64,000 nucleotides of DNA from RBG-13-68-16 sp041494245 (GCA_041494245.1 JBGQAK010000004.1:124001-188000), one strand, 5' to 3'. Positions 14,966-24,270 are shown, numbered from the stretch's first letter. Translations and numbers: made by a program. Notes: generated by a model from the sequence alone, not told the origin.

Positions 14966-17467
14966 CTACTGCTTCCGTGCCAGCGGACGGAGGAGGAACA
15001 GCTCAAAGGTAGGCCTCCGCGGCCCCGGTGTCGCGAGCGGAAACCCGACCGCACCCTGCACCAGCGTTCCCCACGGGCCCTGCACGTTGAGCCCGAGACC
15101 CACCCCCGAGAGCGGCTGCGCCGAGTACCCCGAGCGGGGGTCGCGCGCCCAGCCGAGGGCGGCTTCCAGTTGCCCGCGCACGCGCATCGAGAGCGGGAGC
15201 GCGAGCGCCGCACGCGCCACGGCGAGGTGGTCCGGCGTCACAACGCTCGAGGCGATGCCGACGATTCGCACGCCGCCGAAGCGCGCCGGAGACGGCGCGG
15301 AGAAGCGGTCGAGGTTCGACCCCGCCCACACCTCGCCGTCCAGGTGCAGCCGCGCGAGGGAAAACAGCGACCGCTCCCACACCAACGCCAGCCGGCCGAG
15401 CCGCCAGGAGCGCTCCGGCTTCTCCAGCCCGAGGGTGCCCCACGGCTGCCAGTCGTTCCGCCACCCCGCCTGTCCCGAGAGGATCACGCTCGCGGCGCCG
15501 AGGGCGGCGCTGCACTCCAGCTTGGCCACCCCTTCGAAGGTGTCGGAGGGCAGCACGAACGCTGTGGACGTGCTCCCGGTGCGGCGGAAGTCCAGGCGGT
15601 TGACACCCGCCTCGAGGAAGAGGCGCGCGAACGAGACGTTGGTGGCGACCCCGACTCCCACGCTCTGGCGCTGGACGTTGACCTGCTCGCCCTCGAGCTC
15701 GTGCCCCTGCGCGTAGACGTTGGCTGCAAACGGGATGAGCTGGAGGAAGGCGCGCGCGGTGATCTCGAAGGCGCCGTGGCGCGCGGACCAGGCGCCGTCG
15801 TTAACCACGCCGGCGATCAGCAGGCGCAGCTGCTCGTCCCGGTCGTGGAAGTTGAAGTCCTGGATCTGGACACCGCCGAACGGCACCGGGAAGGAGAGCC
15901 CGGGATCGAAGACGGCGCCCCCGATCAGGTAACGCTGGGACTCCCTCGGCACCGACCCCACGACCCGGCCGCCGTGGCCGTCCGGCACCAGCGCCGCGAT
16001 CCCGCCGGGAGCATCGCGCAGCATGCGGTGGCTCCGCCCGTACGCCGCGCCTCGTCCGGTGTCAAAACCGGCCGGGTTGAGCACCATCTCCGTCAGCACC
16101 ACTTCCCGGTGCACGGTCGCGCTCGCGCCGAACGCCGAGAGAAAGTCGTCGGCGGTCACGCGCGAGGGCAGCCAAAGCAGCTCGCCGCCCAGATCCTGCG
16201 GCCGGTAGACGTTCGTCGAACGGGTGGCGCGCACCTCACCCGGCAGACGCTCCGCGGTTTCCTCCAGCTCGACGAGGCCGAAGCCGGCCGCATCGATGTA
16301 CGCGGTGCCCCTTCGCACCGGCCCCCCGGCCTGGCCGCTCGAGAACGCGAGCGCATAGCAGCGCCGAGCCTGGCGCTCCTCGACCCCGCGCAGCTCATAG
16401 TGGTAGGAAGGCTCCAGACGCAGGGCGAGCGGCGGCGCGGGAGGACGCCTCGGCTCGAGCAACGGGAGATCGGGAAGCGCGTCCACGTCCCACGCCACCC
16501 CGTCCACCCACGCCTTCGCCAGCTCCCAATCCGTGCCCGCCCCGCGTTCCCAGAACGCCGGCCCCGCGAGCACCACCTCGAAGCTGCGCGCGAGCTGCTC
16601 CACCCACACCCTCACCAGGAGGCGCTGCTCGGCACGCCACCTGGGGACGAGGCGCTGCTGGCGAGCGGCCGCACGCTGGTGGCGGGCCAACACCTCCGCC
16701 GCGGAGGGCAGCCGTTCGCCGCTCACCTCGACCTTCTCGAACGCGCCCTCGCCGGCGGGGCGCAGCGCGACGAGCACGCCGCCTCCGCGCAGCGGCGGCA
16801 CAGCGGCCACCGACGCGTCGCCCACCCGCCGGAGCGCCAGCGGGTGCGAGCCGCCAGCCAGCAGCTCGGCCTGCCCGTACCACGCGCCGGGCAGCGCGAC
16901 ATCACCGCCGGGAAAGCCGCGGGGCAGCCCCACCACGGTGGCGAGGTCGGCGCCGCGCAACGCGCTCGGCAGCGCGCCGCCCGGGCCGTGCGCCGCCGCA
17001 GGCTCCGGCAGCAGGCCGGCAAGCTGCCGCTCCCACGCGGGGTCCGGGCTCGCGAGGAGCACCGCGCTCGCACCCGCGGCGAGGGCGGCCACCGCCTGCG
17101 CGGGACCCGAGACCGCCACCACCAGTGCCACGCCCGCAAGACGTTCCATCAGCTCCGGGTAGGCGATCGACTCCGGGGCCGCCTCTGAGCAGAACCCATC
17201 CAGGTACGGCAGCACACCCGCCGGCGGCGGGGCGGCGCCCACGGCGACCAGGGGTGCCCGCCGGGAGGAGAGCGCCACCGCGGCCTCCAGCCAGCGCTGA
17301 TCCGGGAGGCCGGGGGCCGGCGGCAACTCCAGCAGGTAGCCGGCAACCTCGGCCTCGGGGGGCGGGGCGTCAGCCCGCACCAGCACCCAGCTCGAAGGGC
17401 CGAGGCGCGGGTCGGCGATGACCGGGGGAAGCGCAGGCGCCGCGAGGAGGAGAAACGTGGCCAGCAT
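14966..17467 (-). CDS. Predicted outer-membrane protein, family not recognised
   Basis: 833 residues. A short N-terminal signal (MLATFLLLAAPALPPVIA) is followed by a globular region of about 480 residues and then a C-terminal half rich in alternating hydrophobic strands (for example VGVGVATNVSFARLFLEAGV, LGLGLNVQGPWGTLVQGAVG), consistent with a beta-barrel. The final residue is Gln, not the usual aromatic. The middle (YIDAAGFGLVELEETAERLPG) resembles lipoprotein-like surface domains but no family is clear. It follows the DUF1684 lipoprotein by 9 bp on the same strand. Function unknown. Confidence 0.7.
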   Translation of the reverse strand: MLATFLLLAAPALPPVIADPRLGPSSWVLVRADAPPPEAEVAGYLLELPPAPGLPDQRWLEAAVALSSRRAPLVAVGAAPPPAGVLPYLDGFCSEAAPESIAYPELMERLAGVALVVAVSGPAQAVAALAAGASAVLLASPDPAWERQLAGLLPEPAAAHGPGGALPSALRGADLATVVGLPRGFPGGDVALPGAWYGQAELLAGGSHPLALRRVGDASVAAVPPLRGGGVLVALRPAGEGAFEKVEVSGERLPSAAEVLARHQRAAARQQRLVPRWRAEQRLLVRVWVEQLARSFEVVLAGPAFWERGAGTDWELAKAWVDGVAWDVDALPDLPLLEPRRPPAPPLALRLEPSYHYELRGVEERQARRCYALAFSSGQAGGPVRRGTAYIDAAGFGLVELEETAERLPGEVRATRSTNVYRPQDLGGELLWLPSRVTADDFLSAFGASATVHREVVLTEMVLNPAGFDTGRGAAYGRSHRMLRDAPGGIAALVPDGHGGRVVGSVPRESQRYLIGGAVFDPGLSFPVPFGGVQIQDFNFHDRDEQLRLLIAGVVNDGAWSARHGAFEITARAFLQLIPFAANVYAQGHELEGEQVNVQRQSVGVGVATNVSFARLFLEAGVNRLDFRRTGSTSTAFVLPSDTFEGVAKLECSAALGAASVILSGQAGWRNDWQPWGTLGLEKPERSWRLGRLALVWERSLFSLARLHLDGEVWAGSNLDRFSAPSPARFGGVRIVGIASSVVTPDHLAVARAALALPLSMRVRGQLEAALGWARDPRSGYSAQPLSGVGLGLNVQGPWGTLVQGAVGFPLATPGPRRPTFELFLLRPLARKQ

Positions 17468-17476
17468 CGGCCACGG

Positions 17477-18112
17477 CTACCCTTGCCCGGGCGGCATCAT
17501 CTCCCCGGCCCTGACGGCAAACGGCACGAAGTTCTCCTGGGGTGCGATCGGGCACTGGGCGGAGATCCCGTAGGCGCAGTCCGGGTTGTAGGCACGGTTG
17601 AAGTCCAGGCTCACCACGCCGCCCGGCAGCCGCTCGATCTCGAGGTAGCGGCCGGCCCCGTAGGTCTCGGCGCCAGCGCCCGCATCCCGGAACGGGAGGA
17701 AGAGCGCGTCCGAGTAGCGCGCGCGGACGTCGTCAAGCTGGTAGAACGAGAGCACCGCCTCGCCCCCGGGGAAATGGAGCCGTACCCGGCCGACCCGGTG
17801 CGCCGGCCGCGTCTGGCCGTCGCTGGCGGCCAACCTCAACGGCTCGGGCGGGACGACCGGCTCGAGCATGGCGCGGAAGCGGCAGGCGGGGTCGAACGGG
17901 TAGAAGCGCAGGCCCTTGAAGTGCGCGGCCGCCGCGGGGAAAAGCTCGGCGCGGACCGCCTGCTCGCGCTCCTCGCGGTACCTGAGCTCAGGCGCCGGCA
18001 ACGGCGCGCGGCATGCGAGCGCAAGCATCGCGCCCAGCGGCAGACACACCGTCGCGAGCGCGCGCGGAACACGACCGCCAATGGATGTCAGCAAACGAAG
18101 CGGACTCAGCAC
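17477..18112 (-). CDS. DUF1684 lipoprotein, short form
   Basis: 211 residues. A lipobox LALAC near residue 34 predicts a lipid-anchored protein. The DUF1684 core is clear in AGAETYGAGRYLEIE and VVSLDFNRAYNPDCAYG, matching the paralogue at 38291-39238. The family's N-terminal half (WLTVTGLYWLEPG in the paralogue) is absent here, so this is a short version. GTG start at 18112 with only a weak AGGG upstream; it lies 12 bp after the preceding gene stop. Role unknown. Confidence 0.75.
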   Translation of the reverse strand: MLSPLRLLTSIGGRVPRALATVCLPLGAMLALACRAPLPAPELRYREEREQAVRAELFPAAAAHFKGLRFYPFDPACRFRAMLEPVVPPEPLRLAASDGQTRPAHRVGRVRLHFPGGEAVLSFYQLDDVRARYSDALFLPFRDAGAGAETYGAGRYLEIERLPGGVVSLDFNRAYNPDCAYGISAQCPIAPQENFVPFAVRAGEMMPPGQG

Positions 18113-18124
18113 GTTGACAAGACC

Positions 18125-18859
18125 CTAAAAAATCACGTGCTGCATGAAGAAGTTCTCGGCGGTGATCTTCCCGCTCACCAGCTCCGCGGCGTCGGCGGCC
18201 GAGATCCGGAACACCCCGGCTTCCTTGCCGGACTCGTTGATCATCTGGATCTCGACCCGCTCGGGGATCCGGTTCGGGGCCTTCTCCGCCAGCAGTAGGT
18301 AGGTCTGGCTGACGGCCTGAAGCGCCTTGAGCGTCTCCGGCTGCCCGTTCACCTGGAGTTCGATGAAGAGGTAGGTCTGCTGCGTGCCCTGGCTGGTCCT
18401 GTAGAGGTAGAGGTGGTAGCTCTCGAGACCCTGCTGGAACGCTTGGTCCACCTGAGGATCGTGGAACTGCTTGTCGTGGTACATCACACCCGGCGTCGGG
18501 GTGGGCTTGGCGGCGTCGGCCTCTGGCTTGGCGAGGTCGGTCCGGATGCGACCGAGGGAGGAGACCGGCACGGTGGGTGTGGGTGTCGGGGTGGTCTTCT
18601 GGATGTCCACCCAGTCCAGCGTCTGCACATCACCGAGGTTCAGCGAGTTGATCTTCTCCGTGGACTCCAGGTCGATCTGGGAGAGCGGGACCGAGGTGTA
18701 GGCGCCCGTCTTGGTTTTGAACACGGCGTTCGGACCCTTCACCGTGTACTTCTCCTTGGCCACAATGCGATTGCCGTTGCGCAGCATGATCACGTAGACG
18801 GCTTGCGCCTGCTGTGCCAGGAGGAGGAGCGCAACGCCGAGAAAGAACACCCTCTTCAC
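18125..18859 (-). CDS. Secreted protein of unknown function
   Basis: 244 residues. Signal peptide VKRVFFLGVALLLLAQQAQA, then YVIMLRNGNRIVAKEKYTVKGPNAVFKTKTG, a short SH3-like/LSm-like fold seen in several secreted proteins. A Thr-Pro linker (TPTPTPTVP) joins it to a C-terminal region of no known family. GTG start is fixed by an excellent ribosome site (AAGGAGG, 8 bases upstream). Divergent from aroF, with 49 bp between the starts. Probably first gene of the minus-strand group with the DUF1684 and barrel-like genes. Confidence 0.75.
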   Translation of the reverse strand: MKRVFFLGVALLLLAQQAQAVYVIMLRNGNRIVAKEKYTVKGPNAVFKTKTGAYTSVPLSQIDLESTEKINSLNLGDVQTLDWVDIQKTTPTPTPTVPVSSLGRIRTDLAKPEADAAKPTPTPGVMYHDKQFHDPQVDQAFQQGLESYHLYLYRTSQGTQQTYLFIELQVNGQPETLKALQAVSQTYLLLAEKAPNRIPERVEIQMINESGKEAGVFRISAADAAELVSGKITAENFFMQHVIF

Positions 18860-18860
18860 G

Positions 18861-18888
18861 TTGACAACCTCCTTACCTCCGGTAGTAT
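18861..18888 (+). promoter_or_regulatory. Promoter for aroF, overlapping the divergent leader
   Basis: TTGACA (18861-18866), 16-nt spacer, TAGTAT (18883-18888): a full -35 and a 4/6 -10 on the plus strand, about 20 nt before the aroF ATG. The -35 overlaps the leader of the divergent minus-strand gene. On the minus strand TATACT (18889-18884) could serve as its -10, so the two promoters overlap back to back. Confidence 0.55.
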
Positions 18889-18908
18889 AGCGCTTCTGGG
18901 GGGCAACG

Positions 18909-19946
18909 ATGCTGATCGTCATGACGATGGGGGCCACCCCGCAGCAGGTCGAGCGGGTCATCGAGCGGGTCACCTCGCTCGGGCTCAAGGCCCACCCCAT
19001 ACCCGGCGCCCAACGGGTAGCCATCGGGATCACCGGCAACCAGGGCACCGTCGAACCCGCTCTCTTCGAGAACCTCCCCGGGGTGCTCGAGGTCATCCCG
19101 GTCTCGCACCCCTACAAGCTCGTGAGCCGGGAGGCGAAGCCCGAGGCCAGCGTCGTCGTGGTGGGTGGGGTGCGGGTCGGCGGGGACAACTTCACGGTCT
19201 TTGCGGGGCCGTGCTCGGTCGAGACCCCGGAGCAGACGTTCACGATCGCACGCCGCGTGCGCGCCGCAGGGGCGCAGATCCTGCGCGGTGGCGCGTTCAA
19301 GCCGCGCACCTCGCCGTACGCGTTCCAGGGCCTGGGCGAGCCGGGACTCGCGATCCTGCGCGACGTGGGGCGCGAGGTCGGCATGCCGGTGGTGTCCGAG
19401 GCTCTCGACGAGCGCTCGCTCGACCTGGTCATCGAGTACTGCGACATGATCCAGATCGGCGCCCGCAACATGCAGAACTACTCGCTCCTGCGCACCGCCG
19501 GGAAGGCCCGCAAGCCCGTGCTGCTCAAGCGCGGGATGGCCGCCACCGTCGAGGAGCTTCTGATGGCCGCGGAGTACGTGCTCTCGGAGGGCAACTACGA
19601 CGTGGTGCTGTGCGAGCGTGGGATCCGGACCTTCACCGACCACACCCGGAACACGCTGGACCTCGCGGCGGTGGTGGCGGTCCAGCGCGTCTCGCACCTG
19701 CCGATCATCGTCGACCCCTCGCACGGGACCGGCAAGCGGCACAAGGTGGTGCCGCTCGCGCGCGCAGCCGCGGCCGTGGGGGCGGACGGGCTCATGATCG
19801 AGGTGCACCACGACCCCGCCCAGGCGCTCTCCGACGCCTCCCAGGCGATCCTGCCCGACGAGCTCGCGCAGCTCATGCAGCAGCTCCCCCACCTGCTGCC
19901 GCTCATCGGCCGGCACATGGCGCAACCCCTCAGGCTGAGCGCCTAG
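18909..19946 (+). CDS. aroF: 3-deoxy-7-phosphoheptulonate synthase (DAHP synthase)
   Basis: 345 residues, type I-beta DAHP synthase, first step of aromatic biosynthesis from PEP and erythrose-4-phosphate. Residues 1-80 form the ferredoxin-like N-terminal domain used for feedback control in this type (MLIVMTMGATPQQVERVIERV); the catalytic barrel has FAGPCSVE, GGAFKPRTSPYAFQGLG, QIGARNMQN and DPSHGTGKR. Start ATG follows GGGGGG and a TTGACA/TAGTAT promoter. The next gene starts 7 bp after its stop. The operon with an S55 protein and coaD is unusual for an aromatic enzyme. Confidence 0.96.
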   Translation: MLIVMTMGATPQQVERVIERVTSLGLKAHPIPGAQRVAIGITGNQGTVEPALFENLPGVLEVIPVSHPYKLVSREAKPEASVVVVGGVRVGGDNFTVFAGPCSVETPEQTFTIARRVRAAGAQILRGGAFKPRTSPYAFQGLGEPGLAILRDVGREVGMPVVSEALDERSLDLVIEYCDMIQIGARNMQNYSLLRTAGKARKPVLLKRGMAATVEELLMAAEYVLSEGNYDVVLCERGIRTFTDHTRNTLDLAAVVAVQRVSHLPIIVDPSHGTGKRHKVVPLARAAAAVGADGLMIEVHHDPAQALSDASQAILPDELAQLMQQLPHLLPLIGRHMAQPLRLSA

Positions 19947-19953
19947 CGCCGCC

Positions 19954-21672
19954 ATGGGTGCGCTCCTGCTGCCGCTCATCCTGACCGCCGCGCTGACCTG
20001 GCTCGACCCGGCGGCCCTGCAGCCGGGTCAGAAGGGCGTGTGCGTCACCGAGTGGAGCGGCGGCGAGCGCCTGGAGATCCCGGTGGAGGTGGTCGGGGTG
20101 CTCGACGCGACCGGCCCCGAGCGGCAAATGGTGCTGGTGCGCCTGCTCGGCGAGCACTTCGCCGGTTCGGGGGTGGTGGCGGGGATGAGCGGCTCGCCGG
20201 TGTACGTGGACGGCAGGCTGCTCGGCGCCGTCGCCTTCGGCTGGGCGTTCGCAAAGGATCCCCTGGCCGGGGTGACACCGTTCGCCACCATGCGGCGAAT
20301 CGCGCCGGGCGAGGACGTGGCGCCCGCCCCCGCCCCAACCCTGGCCGAGCTCGCGGCGCTGGGCGCCGGCAGGGCGGAGCCGCTCGCGGTGCTGCGGGGC
20401 ATGCCGTCCCGCGAGGGGCGGCAGCCGCAGCTGGCGGCGGTGGGAGGGCTGCCGATGCCCACCGGCTTTGCCCACGAGCTGCTCGACACGATGGGCCTGC
20501 AAGCCGTGCCGGCCGGCCGTGGGGATGTTCCCGAGGGGCCACCCAAGCCCGGCGACATGCTCGCCGTGCTGCTCGTGTGGGGGGACGCCACGATCGCCGC
20601 GGGCGGGACCGTGACCGCCATCGACGGCAACCGCGTCTGGGCGTTCGGACACCCTCTCTACGGGCTGGGCGCCGTGCGCTTTCCGGCGGCGCGCGCACGC
20701 GTGCTGGCGATCCAGAGCTCGTACCAGAACCCTTTCAAGGTATTCGCCGTGGGGACGAGCTTCGGCACCCTGGTGGCCGACAGGCCGGCCGGCGTGCTGG
20801 CGCTGGTCGGGGAGCAGGCCCCCGGCATCCCCGTCGAGGTCCGCGTGCGTGACACCACCGGCGAGGCCACCTGGCGTTTCCGCATCGCCGAGGTCCCGAT
20901 CTTGGAGCCGTTGCTGGTGACGTACCTCTCGAGCGCGTGCCTGACCGCCCGTGGCGCCTCCGCCGGCGAGGCGTCGGTCCGCCTGGCGCTCACGGCGCGG
21001 ATGGCCGACGGCCGCGGGGTGACCGTGCGGCAGGCCGCACGCGGCCTCGATGCGCTCGCGCGCCTGTCCGCCTTCGCCGGCGGCGTGGTGGGCTTCCTGG
21101 CGAACTCGCCGTTCCCCCACCCGGACGTCGCCTCGGTGGAGGTGCAGCTGGAAAGGGCCGAGGAGGCGAGCGGCGCGACCATCGTAGAGGTGCTGCCGGC
21201 GCGCACCTCGGTGAGCCCGGGCGAGGAGCTCGTGGTGACGGTCCGTCTCAAGCCGTACAGGGCGCCTGCCGAGACGAAGTGGCTGGTGATCACGGTTCCG
21301 CCGGGCACGCCGGAGGGCTCCCTCGACCTGATCGTGGCGGACGGTGCGTGGTGGAGCGAATACCGGCTGCGAGCGGAGGCCGTCGTGCCCGACGATTTTG
21401 CCGGTCAACTCGCCCAGGTGGCCCTCCTCGAGAGCAGCACCACGATGGTCGTGGCGCTGGAGGCGCGCGACCGCGGGGTTGCGCTGCCGGGCGCCTCGGA
21501 GCCCGGGGTGCCACCGTCCTGGGCAGCCACCCTCGCGAGCGGCCTCGGAACTAAGGCCCTCGCCCGGCTCACCACGGCCGTCGTCGCGGTCGATCGCGTC
21601 GCGGGGTCGGTCCCCCTGGACGGCGCCGTGCGGGTCCCGCTCACCGTGCGCCCGCGCCCGGAGGTCCCATGA
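19954..21672 (+). CDS. SpoIVB-type S55 peptidase-domain protein
   Basis: 572 residues. GMSGSPVYVDGRLLGAVAF carries the serine motif of the SpoIVB (S55) peptidase family, and AFGHPLYGLG is the second family signature. The short N-terminus (MGALLLPLILTAALTWL) is a signal or anchor. The last 200 residues look like beta-rich domains. In Gram-negative bacteria without sporulation the role of S55 proteins is unknown; export and processing of a periplasmic partner is plausible. Starts 7 bp after aroF and overlaps the beta-propeller gene by 4 bp (ATGA). Confidence 0.82.
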   Translation: MGALLLPLILTAALTWLDPAALQPGQKGVCVTEWSGGERLEIPVEVVGVLDATGPERQMVLVRLLGEHFAGSGVVAGMSGSPVYVDGRLLGAVAFGWAFAKDPLAGVTPFATMRRIAPGEDVAPAPAPTLAELAALGAGRAEPLAVLRGMPSREGRQPQLAAVGGLPMPTGFAHELLDTMGLQAVPAGRGDVPEGPPKPGDMLAVLLVWGDATIAAGGTVTAIDGNRVWAFGHPLYGLGAVRFPAARARVLAIQSSYQNPFKVFAVGTSFGTLVADRPAGVLALVGEQAPGIPVEVRVRDTTGEATWRFRIAEVPILEPLLVTYLSSACLTARGASAGEASVRLALTARMADGRGVTVRQAARGLDALARLSAFAGGVVGFLANSPFPHPDVASVEVQLERAEEASGATIVEVLPARTSVSPGEELVVTVRLKPYRAPAETKWLVITVPPGTPEGSLDLIVADGAWWSEYRLRAEAVVPDDFAGQLAQVALLESSTTMVVALEARDRGVALPGASEPGVPPSWAATLASGLGTKALARLTTAVVAVDRVAGSVPLDGAVRVPLTVRPRPEVP

Positions 21673-23762
21673 AGCCCCAAGCTCTCGTCCTCGTCTCCCT
21701 GCTCGCGGTGGGCGCCGCCGAGGCGACCCAGACCCGCCACTTCGTCCTCGACACGCCGCGGGCCCTGGCCGGGGCGGCAGGCAAGGGCGTGGCGATTTTC
21801 CCGGATGGGACCCTGCGCCCGCTCCCGCCGCTGGCCCCGGTCGCGACCTTCGACGAGCCTCTGGGCCTTGCGCTCGTGGCCGGACCCGACGGCACCGCCT
21901 TCGTCGGCACCGGGCACCCGGCCCGCCTCTACCGTATCGTCGGGGGCTCCAAGGAGCTGATCGGTGAGGTCAAGGCTGACCAGATCACCGCGCTTCTCCT
22001 CGACCCCGACGGAAACCTCTGGGTCACCACCGCAGCCCCCGCCCTGCTCATGCGCCTGCGCGGCGGCAAGGGCGCCCCGGAGGAGGTCGCCAGGCTCGCC
22101 GAGGGCAACCTCTGGGACCTGGCGTGGTTCCGCGGCGGCCTGGTGGCCGCGGCCGGAAACCCGGGCCGGCTGTTGCGCCTGACCGTCAAGGGGTTCGAGG
22201 TTGCGTGGTCGATTCCCGACCGCCACGCCCGCTGCCTGGCGGTGAGCGGCGATTCCCTGCTGGTCGGCACCTCGGGCAAGGGGCTCGTGATGCGGTGGGC
22301 CGGCGAAGGACCACCCGGCGTGGTGTACGACTCTCAGTTCACCGAGATCGTGGCCCTCGCGGTCGCGCCCGAGGGGGTCGTCTACGCGGCCGGTCTCACC
22401 GGCGACCCCACGCTGGGGAAGCCCCCGACCGAGAAGGAGGGCGAGGCGATCGCGACGGTTTCCGTCAGCGAGAGCCCCGCGGCCACACCCCCGACGCCCA
22501 AGGGCCCGGCCACCTCCGAGATCGTGCGCATCTTCCCGTCGGGAGCGGCGGTCTCCGTGCACCGCTTCACCAAGCAGCTCGCCGGGACGTTGATCTGGAA
22601 CGACGCCGGGCTGGTCATCGGCACCTGGATGGAGGGCGAGCTGTGGCAGCTCGTGGACGGCTCGGCGGCCCAGCTCGACACCGTGGACGCCGGCCAGGTC
22701 GTGCGCCTGGCCGCCGGGGGGAACTGGGTCCTCACCCAGGGGCCGGTGAAGCTCCTTCACCGCGCGGGACCGCCCCATGGCACGTTCGCGTCGCCGGCGC
22801 TGGATGCCGGGCAGCCGGCGCAGTGGGGAGAGGCCGTACTGCAGGGCGAGCTTCCGCCGGCGGACGGCTGCACGCTGCGCTTCCGCTCCGGCGCCGTGTC
22901 CCCGCCCGAGGACACCTGGAGCGCGTGGTCGGCCGCCGTTCCGTGCCCGACAGCCAGGGTGAGCGCGCCGCCCGCCCGCTACCTGCAGTGGCAGGTGGAG
23001 CTGCACCCCCAGCCCTCCGGTCCGGCGGCGCGGGTGGGGCGGGTCGTGGTGGCCTACCGGCAGATCAACCTTCCGCCCGAGATCAAGGAGCTGACCGTCC
23101 ACCCGCCGGGCGAGATCTTCCTAAAGGGTGCTCCTCCCTCCGACCGCATCGTCGAGGTCCAGCACCCCGAGCTGTCGGGGATCTTCACCACCATCGACGA
23201 CGACGCCAAGGAGAGCCAGGAGCGCCCCGGCAAGAAGTACTACCGGGTCGGCTACCAGAGCGTCTCCTGGAAGACCGAGGACCCCAACGTGGACCCGTTG
23301 CGCTTCACGCTCGAGATCGAGAAGCAGGGGAGCGGGCGCTGGTGGAAGGTCCGGGAGAACCTCGAGACGGTCGTGCTGGGCATCGACACCCAGGCGCTCG
23401 CCGATGGGCTCTACCGTTTCCGCCTGACCGCCACCGACGCGCCCGCCAACCCGGAGGCGCCGGCCACCGCGCAGGCGTCCTCGAGCTGGTTCGTGGTGGA
23501 CAACACAGCGCCCAGGATCACCGTCACTCGCCAGGGGCGCGAGTGGCTGGTCACGGTGGACGACGCGCTTTCACCGGTCGTGCGGGTGGAGTGGAACCGG
23601 GACGCCGAGAGCTGGCACCCGATGGCGCCCGAAGGTGGGCTCCTGGACAGCCGGCACGAGACCTTTCGCATCCCGGTCCAGGCCGGGGAGCACGTACTCG
23701 CGGTGCGCGCGACCGACGACCACTTCAACCGTGCGACCATGGCGGTGGAGGAGAAGCCGTGA
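21669..23762 (+). CDS. Secreted beta-propeller protein with C-terminal Ig-like domain
   Basis: 697 residues with a signal peptide (MKPQALVLVSLLAVGAAEA). Repeated blades such as LDPDGNLWVTT, VAPEGVVYAAG and AGPDGTAFVGT suggest an NHL/two-component-sensor-like propeller in residues 30-400. Residues about 560-690 (ITVTRQGREWLVTVDDALSP, HVLAVRATDDHFNRAT) look like Ig or fibronectin-type domains. No enzymatic motif. Stop and start overlaps with both neighbours (ATGA, GTGA) imply tight co-expression with the S55 protein, which might be its protease or secretion partner. Exact function unknown. Confidence 0.75.
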   Translation: MKPQALVLVSLLAVGAAEATQTRHFVLDTPRALAGAAGKGVAIFPDGTLRPLPPLAPVATFDEPLGLALVAGPDGTAFVGTGHPARLYRIVGGSKELIGEVKADQITALLLDPDGNLWVTTAAPALLMRLRGGKGAPEEVARLAEGNLWDLAWFRGGLVAAAGNPGRLLRLTVKGFEVAWSIPDRHARCLAVSGDSLLVGTSGKGLVMRWAGEGPPGVVYDSQFTEIVALAVAPEGVVYAAGLTGDPTLGKPPTEKEGEAIATVSVSESPAATPPTPKGPATSEIVRIFPSGAAVSVHRFTKQLAGTLIWNDAGLVIGTWMEGELWQLVDGSAAQLDTVDAGQVVRLAAGGNWVLTQGPVKLLHRAGPPHGTFASPALDAGQPAQWGEAVLQGELPPADGCTLRFRSGAVSPPEDTWSAWSAAVPCPTARVSAPPARYLQWQVELHPQPSGPAARVGRVVVAYRQINLPPEIKELTVHPPGEIFLKGAPPSDRIVEVQHPELSGIFTTIDDDAKESQERPGKKYYRVGYQSVSWKTEDPNVDPLRFTLEIEKQGSGRWWKVRENLETVVLGIDTQALADGLYRFRLTATDAPANPEAPATAQASSSWFVVDNTAPRITVTRQGREWLVTVDDALSPVVRVEWNRDAESWHPMAPEGGLLDSRHETFRIPVQAGEHVLAVRATDDHFNRATMAVEEKP

Positions 23763-24247
23763 GCAACCAACCGATCACCGCGGTCTACCCCGGGAGCTTC
23801 GATCCCCTCCACCTGGGCCATGTGGACATCGTGCGGCGGGCGCTCGACATCTTCCCCCGCGTGGTGGTGGCGGTCCTGGAGAACACCGACAAGACACCGC
23901 TGCAGTCCGTGCCGCAGCGCGTGGAGCTGATCCGCCTGACCCTGCAGGGCTACCCGGGCGTGGAGGTGACCTCGTTCTCGGGGCTGCTGGTGAATTTCCT
24001 GCAGCAGACCGGGGCGCGCGTCATCCTGCGCGGGATGCGGGCGGTCTCGGACTTCGAGTACGAGTTCCAGATTGCGCTCATGAACCGCAGGCTCTGGCGC
24101 GCCGCCGAGACGGTGTTCCTCACGCCCAACGAGGAGTTCACCTACCTGTCGTCGCGCGTAGTGCGGGAGATCTGGCAGCTTGGCGGTGACGTCTCGGGCC
24201 TGGTCCCCGAGCCGGTCCGCCGCGCGCTCCAGAAGCTGCCCCGCTAG
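23759..24247 (+). CDS. coaD: Phosphopantetheine adenylyltransferase
   Basis: 162 residues, the usual CoaD length; fourth step of CoA synthesis, adenylating 4'-phosphopantetheine with ATP. Seen: YPGSFDPLHLGHVDI (HxGH nucleotidyltransferase motif), LRGMRAVSDFEYEFQIALMN and SSRVVREIWQLGGDVSGLVP. GTG start overlaps the upstream stop (GTGA). It is last in the aroF operon and is followed by a hairpin at 24271-24286. Confidence 0.96.
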   Translation: MSNQPITAVYPGSFDPLHLGHVDIVRRALDIFPRVVVAVLENTDKTPLQSVPQRVELIRLTLQGYPGVEVTSFSGLLVNFLQQTGARVILRGMRAVSDFEYEFQIALMNRRLWRAAETVFLTPNEEFTYLSSRVVREIWQLGGDVSGLVPEPVRRALQKLPR

Positions 24248-24270
24248 CCGCGCACGCGGTTTCCTGCCCA

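Noticed and set aside
22124..23758. Large reading frame fused to the start of coaD
   Set aside because: The first 540 codons overlap the propeller gene in another frame; only the last 162 residues from the GTG at 23759 match CoaD.
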